A stretch of DNA of 9,144 nt from Pseudomonadota bacterium (GTDB lineage: Bacteria; Myxococcota; Polyangia; Polyangiales; Polyangiaceae). The notes beneath the pieces were generated by a model. That model ran no database searches and was not told the origin of the DNA. It worked only from the letters and a program-made list of their open reading frames with translations. The stretch covers positions 1 through 9,144 of the forward strand of contig JAEZYO010000988.1 in the NCBI GenBank assembly GCA_023419055.1, in the 5' to 3' direction. Below, piece by piece: positions 4,925 through 9,144 of the stretch. The translations under genes were made by a program, and so were the position numbers. The first letter of the stretch is position 1; each line of letters opens with the position of its first letter.

Positions 4925-6688
4925 TCACCACCACATGGTGGCGGTCAGCGAGAAGACGTCCTTGTCGGGGTCGAGGCTGGGCTCGCGGCGCGGCGGGTAG
5001 CCCGTGGTCGCCACCACGTCCGAACCGTTGAAGTAGCGCGAGTACTGGAGGACGACCTGGTCGCGCGCGTTGAAGTCAGTGCGGAAGATGAGCCGCGGCG
5101 AGAGGATCGAAAAGGCCTGCTCGCTCTCGTCGATGTCGGGGGACACGTAGTCGTAGCGCCCCGAGAACGCGAACCACGAGAGCGCCGAGTAGGTTACCTC
5201 GCCGCCGACCTTCAGCTTGCCGACGCCGTCGTAGATCGGGTCGTCGCTCGAGACCCTGGTGTGCATCCCGAACAGGCTGACGAAGACGTCCGGCGCGTAC
5301 CCCGAGTAGGGCTCGGGGTAGCGCAGGAGCTTGCCCAAGCTGAGGTCGTATTGCCCCGCCAGGGTGAGCAGCGAGCCGTTCCCGCCGCTCGCGGGACCGA
5401 AGTACTCACGAATGAGGCCTGGACCGCCGAAGGCGTTGAGCACGCGGACCACGCCCGAGACGCTGCGCGCAGCGTCCGCGTTCGTGTACGCGCCGCCCAG
5501 GTAGAGGTGACCGTACTGCTGCAGGGTGAAGCGCAAGTCGGCGCCCAGCACGTCGATGCTTCCGTCGGGCTGCACCGTGGGCGTCGCCCGGTCGTCCTGG
5601 CTGAACGCGCCGACGTAGTGGAGCCCGAGCTGGACCGTGTTCGAACCCGTGAGCATCGCGTGCAGGTGATGCGCGAAGCTCGTTCCGACGTTCGGATCCG
5701 CGAAGCCGTTCCAGCCGGCGGGCTCCATGCCGATGGGCGCCTTGTTGAGCTGCCCCATGATGCCGTGCTCGAGCGAGAGCGCGAGCTCCGGGCTCAGGCG
5801 CGCCTGCAGGCGCGCGGTCTCACCCACGCCGCCGACCCGAGCGATCACGGGCGTGTTGTAGCGACCCAGATCGTACTCGCCCATCGTGCCGTAGCGATCC
5901 GCGAACGCGCCGACGTCGAACTGAAAGTCGACGCTGCCGAGGCGAGGCAGGCGAAACGTCAGGAACGAGTCCGCGATGCCGAGCTGGGAAGGTGGGTCGA
6001 AGAACGCCGTCGCGTTGGTCGCGCTGCGAGCCGCGACGATCACGGTCGCGATGACGTAAGGGTTACCGTAAGAGAAGTTGAGCTGCACCCACGGTTCCGG
6101 CGTGATGCTCGTGTACTCGAACTGCTCGAAGTCGCCCGGGACGAGCGGCGGGGTGTGATAGACGCGCTTGTACTGGTCGACCGTAGGGTTCTCGCGTTCG
6201 TTCAGGCCGACGCGGAGCGGCAGCGTGACGTAGCCGTGCAGATCGAAGCGAAAATCGTGACGGTTGCGCGGAGCCTCGCCGTAAGCGGGCGTGAGCGTGC
6301 CGAGCGGCGGGCTCGTCTGGGGAACGCCGGGAGAAAGGCTAATGCCGAGGAGTGGGTCGTCACCGGCGCGCTTCGGCTCCTTGCTCTTCCTCGGCTGCGG
6401 CGTCTCGACGACGGGAGGGAGCGCGGGCACCGTCTCCGCCGCTGAGGGCGCGGGTTGCTCCGCTTCGGGTGCTGGCGCGGCAGGTGCTGGCGCGGCAGGC
6501 GCGGGCTCGGCTGGCGCCGCGGGGACCGGAGCGGCGCCCGGAGGCGCGGGCTCGGCCGGCGGATTCTGAGGAGCGGGCGCGGGTTCGGGGGCGGGCTGCG
6601 CGCCAGCGTGATGCGCGAGCGCGAGCACAGCGACCGCCGTGAGCAGCGAAGAGATGCGGATCGTATCGTTGTTCAGTAATGCCGGCAT
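4925..6688 (-). CDS. Porin-like outer-membrane beta-barrel with Pro/Ala-rich linker
   Basis: The 587-residue product has a signal peptide with a likely signal peptidase I site after AGA (residue 30), a linker of about 70 residues dominated by Pro, Ala and Glu (31-100), and a long region of alternating polar and aromatic residues, ending in the TATMWW type of C-terminus typical of outer-membrane barrels. Sections such as F-A-D-R-Y-G-T-M-G, GVGET, TSFAHHLH, LHYVGAFS and LQYSRYFNG recur in the neighbouring paralogue at 6696-8389, so the two arose by tandem duplication. I do not recognise a named family. From context it probably admits oligosaccharides released by the adjacent hydrolase. The linker may span the periplasm towards peptidoglycan or the inner membrane. 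The ATG at 6688 lies seven bases after the upstream stop, with GAGGG overlapping that TGA. Confidence 0.75.
   Translation of the reverse strand: MPALLNNDTIRISSLLTAVAVLALAHHAGAQPAPEPAPAPQNPPAEPAPPGAAPVPAAPAEPAPAAPAPAAPAPEAEQPAPSAAETVPALPPVVETPQPRKSKEPKRAGDDPLLGISLSPGVPQTSPPLGTLTPAYGEAPRNRHDFRFDLHGYVTLPLRVGLNERENPTVDQYKRVYHTPPLVPGDFEQFEYTSITPEPWVQLNFSYGNPYVIATVIVAARSATNATAFFDPPSQLGIADSFLTFRLPRLGSVDFQFDVGAFADRYGTMGEYDLGRYNTPVIARVGGVGETARLQARLSPELALSLEHGIMGQLNKAPIGMEPAGWNGFADPNVGTSFAHHLHAMLTGSNTVQLGLHYVGAFSQDDRATPTVQPDGSIDVLGADLRFTLQQYGHLYLGGAYTNADAARSVSGVVRVLNAFGGPGLIREYFGPASGGNGSLLTLAGQYDLSLGKLLRYPEPYSGYAPDVFVSLFGMHTRVSSDDPIYDGVGKLKVGGEVTYSALSWFAFSGRYDYVSPDIDESEQAFSILSPRLIFRTDFNARDQVVLQYSRYFNGSDVVATTGYPPRREPSLDPDKDVFSLTATMWW
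6468..6497. repeat. 15-bp tandem repeat in the Pro/Ala linker
   Basis: GGTGCTGGCGCGGCA occurs twice back to back, inside the porin gene at 4925-6688. On the coding strand it encodes an A-P-A-A-P-type pentapeptide repeated around residues 63-73. As whole codons are repeated, copy-number changes would lengthen or shorten the linker without breaking the frame. Similar but diverged units flank it on both sides. Confidence 0.6.
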
Positions 6689-6695
6689 GACGCCC

Positions 6696-8389
6696 TCACC
6701 ACCAGATGGTCCCGTAAAGGGCGAGCACGTGCTCGTCGTACTTGCCTGAAGTCGTGTTCGCGTAGCGGCTGTCGCCCTTGGGCTCGCCGTTCGAACCTTG
6801 AGGCACCACCAAGTCTCCGTTGAAGAAGCGCGAGTACTGCAGCGTGAGCGCCTCGCTCGTCTGCCAACCCGTGCGGAAGATGGCCTTGCCGGTCAACACC
6901 GCAAACGATTGATCGATGTCGCGCGTGTCGGGCTGCGCGTAGTCCACGCGCCCGGAGGCGGCGAGCCACTCGAGCAGGCCGTAGGTCGCCTCGAACCCGA
7001 GCTTGAACTTGTGAACCCCGTCGAACTGCTTTCGGGCGCTGTTCGGATACGTCGAGTCGTCGTCGCTCGTGAAGTAGCCGTACAGACCGAAGAAGCTGAG
7101 CTGCAGGTCGGGTCCCTCGCCCCAGAAGTCCTCCGGGTAGCGCAGCAGGGTACCGAGGCTCACCGTGTACTGCCCGCCGACCAGCGTGATGCTGCCGGTG
7201 CCGTCCGAGGTGGGGCCGAAGAAGCGCTGGATGAAGTTCTTGCCGCCGCCGGTGTTGAGCACCTGCACCAAGTCACCGAGTGAGATCGTGCTGGTCGCCT
7301 TCGAGTACGAGCCACCGAGATAGAGGTAACCGAAGCGGCCCGCCTCGACGCGCACGTCGGCGCCGTAGATGTCGAGCGCGCCGTCCGGGATACGCCGATC
7401 TTCGGTCACGGCGACGATCGAGCGATCCGAAAGATCGTCACGGCTGAAGCTACCGACGTAGTGCAGGGCGGGCCGCACCACGCCGCCGAAGTCGGCGCCG
7501 AGGTGGTAGTGATGCGCGAAGGTCGAGCCCTGCTCCGGCGAGGCGTAGTCGTTGTCCTGGCGAGGGACGAGATCGAAGGGCGTGCGGTTGAAGTCGCCCT
7601 TGAAGCCCTGCTCGAGCTCGAGCGAGAAGCCCTGCGAGAGCTTGTACTTGGCGGTGACCGTCTCGCCCACGCCGTAGATGCTCGCGATCAGCGACGCACC
7701 GTACTGCCCGTCGCTGAACTTGGCCATCGCGCCGTAGCGATCCGGGAACACGCCGAGCCGCGCCGTGAGCGACAGCTTGCCGATCGGCGCCGGCAGGTAA
7801 GTGAGGTACGCGTCGTTGATCCAGGACTGCGACGGCGCCTTGAAGTACCCCGCCGACTCCATCGACTCGGAGAGACCCCACGCGCCGATCTGCACCGTCG
7901 CGACGAGATCGCTCATCGCGTAGGAAAAGTTCAGCTCGGTCCACGGATTTTGCACCGTGTTCGTCGACTCGAAGTAGCCGAACTCGCCCGGGACCACCGG
8001 GTCGCCGTGGAGCGTGAGGCCGCTCTGCCCGTCGACGGGATCGGGGCGCTCGCCGAAGCCGGCGCGGATACCGGCCTGAAGGTAGCCGCGAAATTGGAGC
8101 TTGCCCGGCGCGGGTCGATACGGGGCACCAAAAGCAGGGGCGACCCCGCCCGGGAGCACGCTCGCTCCTCGGGGGCAAGCGGTGAGAGCCCGATGCCGAG
8201 CTCCTCGCGCTGCCCTGGGACGTAGCCAGGCGGAGGCATGGCTTCGGCCGCCTCGAGGTCCGCGATCGGATCTTCCTCCAGTGGTGTGTTCGTCGCCGTG
8301 GCGAGGTCCTCGGCGAGAGCAGGGCACGACACCAGAGCTGCAAAGAGCAACCCGAGAGCTTGCCGCGAACGAGAGCGAGAAAGCACCAT
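6696..8389 (-). CDS. Porin-like outer-membrane beta-barrel, apparent frameshift near the N-terminus
   Basis: The start at ATG 8389 gives a signal peptide (LLFAALVSCPALA, cleavage after ALA) and continues to ELGIGLSPLAPEE. The matching barrel then continues in another frame, from SVLPGGVAPAFGAPYRPAPG to the stop at 6698-6696. Aligned with the paralogue at 4925-6688 (LGISLSP...LTPAYG...), the two frames join cleanly if one C is added to the C5 run (complement of 8171-8175). The barrel part is otherwise intact, with FPDRYGAM, GVGET, STFAHHYH, LHYVGSFS, LRYPE, LQYSRFFNG and the terminal GTIWW. This could be a recent inactivating deletion, a homopolymer sequencing error, or phase variation. LVSC also resembles a lipobox, but the following PALA favours signal peptidase I. 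The start lies 10 bases after the upstream lipoprotein stop; GAGG is only one base from ATG, so GTG at 8386 is an alternative. Presumed role is oligosaccharide passage. Confidence 0.75.
8171..8175 (-). other. Probable frameshift site (C5 run on the coding strand)
   Basis: The frame with the signal peptide and the frame with the barrel overlap here. Adding one C on the coding strand converts the reading to SPLAPRGASVLPGGVAPAFG, which tracks the paralogous porin with only a one-residue length difference. A homopolymer is the most economical place for the lost base. A -1 ribosomal shift would give the same product, but no standard slippery heptamer is present. Confidence 0.6.
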
Positions 8390-8399
8390 GCCTCAGCCG

Positions 8400-9134
8400 T
8401 CAACGCTTGCGGCGAAAGAACGCCACGTCGTCGATCCAGAAGTCCCAGTAGCCGTGAGCGAAGCTGAAATTCAGCGACCAGATGTCCTCGATCGCGAAGC
8501 GCTTCTGTTGCAGGCCCCAGCCCGCTTGCCGCATCTCGACGAAGTCGAGCGCGAACGGGCGCCACGTTTCGTCGAGCGTCGCGTAGCCTCCGAACTTGTC
8601 GCAACCGAGCGCAGGTCCGTCTTCCGGCGCGTTCGGCGTGCAGCCGTCCGGGTTCACCGGACCCTTGAACTTCTTCGGATCGTTGCGCGTGTCGTCGGTG
8701 TTCAGATCCGAAACATCGAGGCGGATGTTCTTGCGCCCCGCCGGCGTGGCGCGCGCCCAAAATACGATCCCGTCCCACTCGCTCGCGTCGGTGCCCACGT
8801 TGTACGTGGGCTCACCCTCGGGGATGTTCGGATCCTCCGCGTTCATCCCGTGGTAAAGCCCGCCGCCGTAGTCGCTGTAGGGACCGCCGTAGACGTGGAG
8901 CGCCTGCAGGCTGCCGCAGCGGCCTCCGCCCTCGATCACGGCGACGTCCAGCATCGCCATATCGGCGCTGCCGTCGGAGCTCGCCTCCCATCCACTAACC
9001 GGGGGGACCTCGAAATCCGCGATGGGCTCGAGGATCAAATGATCGGTCGCGCCGCACTCGATCGGGCTCCGCGGCTCGGAGTCGTCGCTGCACCCCACTA
9101 GCGCCATCGCGAGGAGCAAGAGCGCGCGCTTCAT
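8400..9134 (-). CDS. Carbohydrate-binding-like lipoprotein, first gene of the operon in view
   Basis: The product is 244 residues from ATG at 9134, or 247 from GTG at 9143, three codons further upstream. MKRALLLLAMALVGC is a short, textbook lipoprotein signal with Cys followed by Ser-Asp-Asp, which favours the ATG. The mature part looks like a galactose-binding-like carbohydrate module: D-F-E (43-45 in 247-residue numbering), G-W, GLYHGM, EWDGIVFWARATPAG (122-136), K-N-I-R-L-D-V-S-D, a Cys168-Cys181 loop, GGYATLDETWRPFALDF (185-201) and the closing W-D-F-W-I-D-D-V-A-F-F strand (233-243). The insert between the strands (about 148-180), with Asn, Asp and Cys, may bind calcium or glycan. No catalytic motif is seen. 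Ten bases separate it from the first porin gene. A SusD-like glycan-docking role is inferred. The promoter lies outside the window. Confidence 0.75.
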   Translation of the reverse strand: MKRALLLLAMALVGCSDDSEPRSPIECGATDHLILEPIADFEVPPVSGWEASSDGSADMAMLDVAVIEGGGRCGSLQALHVYGGPYSDYGGGLYHGMNAEDPNIPEGEPTYNVGTDASEWDGIVFWARATPAGRKNIRLDVSDLNTDDTRNDPKKFKGPVNPDGCTPNAPEDGPALGCDKFGGYATLDETWRPFALDFVEMRQAGWGLQQKRFAIEDIWSLNFSFAHGYWDFWIDDVAFFRRKR

Positions 9135-9144
9135 TCGTCGCACC

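Noticed and set aside
5261..6445. Plus-strand open frame of 394 codons
   Set aside because: It is antisense to the well-supported porin gene and its composition is Arg/Val/Ala-rich without domains.
7450..8778. Minus-strand open frame of 442 codons overlapping the first lipoprotein and the frameshifted porin
   Set aside because: It is out of frame with both real genes, and its Arg-rich product has no signal or domain.

Overview
The window looks like chromosomal DNA from a high-GC, Gram-negative, soil-type bacterium, most probably a myxobacterium of the Polyangia (Sorangium/Sandaracinus-like). This is inferred from strongly GC-biased codon use, three or four predicted lipoproteins whose lipid-anchor cysteine is followed by an acidic or Gly/Ser-rich spacer, outer-membrane beta-barrels with Pro/Ala-rich periplasmic linkers, and the mixture of secreted glycan-active proteins. 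No rRNA, tRNA, CRISPR array or insertion sequence was seen.

Right-hand part, 2937-9134, all on the minus strand and so read from high to low coordinates: a carbohydrate-binding-like lipoprotein (8400-9134), a porin-like beta-barrel carrying an apparent frameshift (6696-8389), a second full-length paralogous porin-like beta-barrel with a Pro/Ala linker (4925-6688), and a clan GH-A (probably GH5) glycoside-hydrolase lipoprotein (3770-4915). Gaps of 7-10 bases and ribosome binding sites overlapping upstream stop codons make these four one operon. After a 131-base gap holding a perfect 20-bp LacI-family-like palindrome (3678-3697) comes a second carbohydrate-binding-like lipoprotein (2937-3638). 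Together they read as a polysaccharide capture and uptake locus: surface lipoproteins bind a beta-glycan, the hydrolase cuts it, and the porins admit the oligosaccharides. It resembles a SusCD-type locus in logic but uses no SusC or SusD. Just downstream is the eroded tail of a third binding-domain paralogue (2782-2905).

Middle, 1482-2741, plus strand: a predicted lipoprotein of the Vps62 (formerly DUF946) family, convergent with the glycan locus.

Left part, 1-1480: mostly gene-poor and apparently decaying. It holds the first codons of a possible minus-strand gene leaving the window (1-43), a striking double palindrome upstream of it that looks like a TetR-type operator (105-145), and a broken NTF2-fold immunity-protein gene (449-862, minus) interrupted by an in-frame TAG. 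It also has short coding-like scraps on the same strand and a 22-bp alternating purine-pyrimidine tract with paired palindromes (1157-1196). I read the area as a polymorphic-toxin/immunity remnant, which is an inference.
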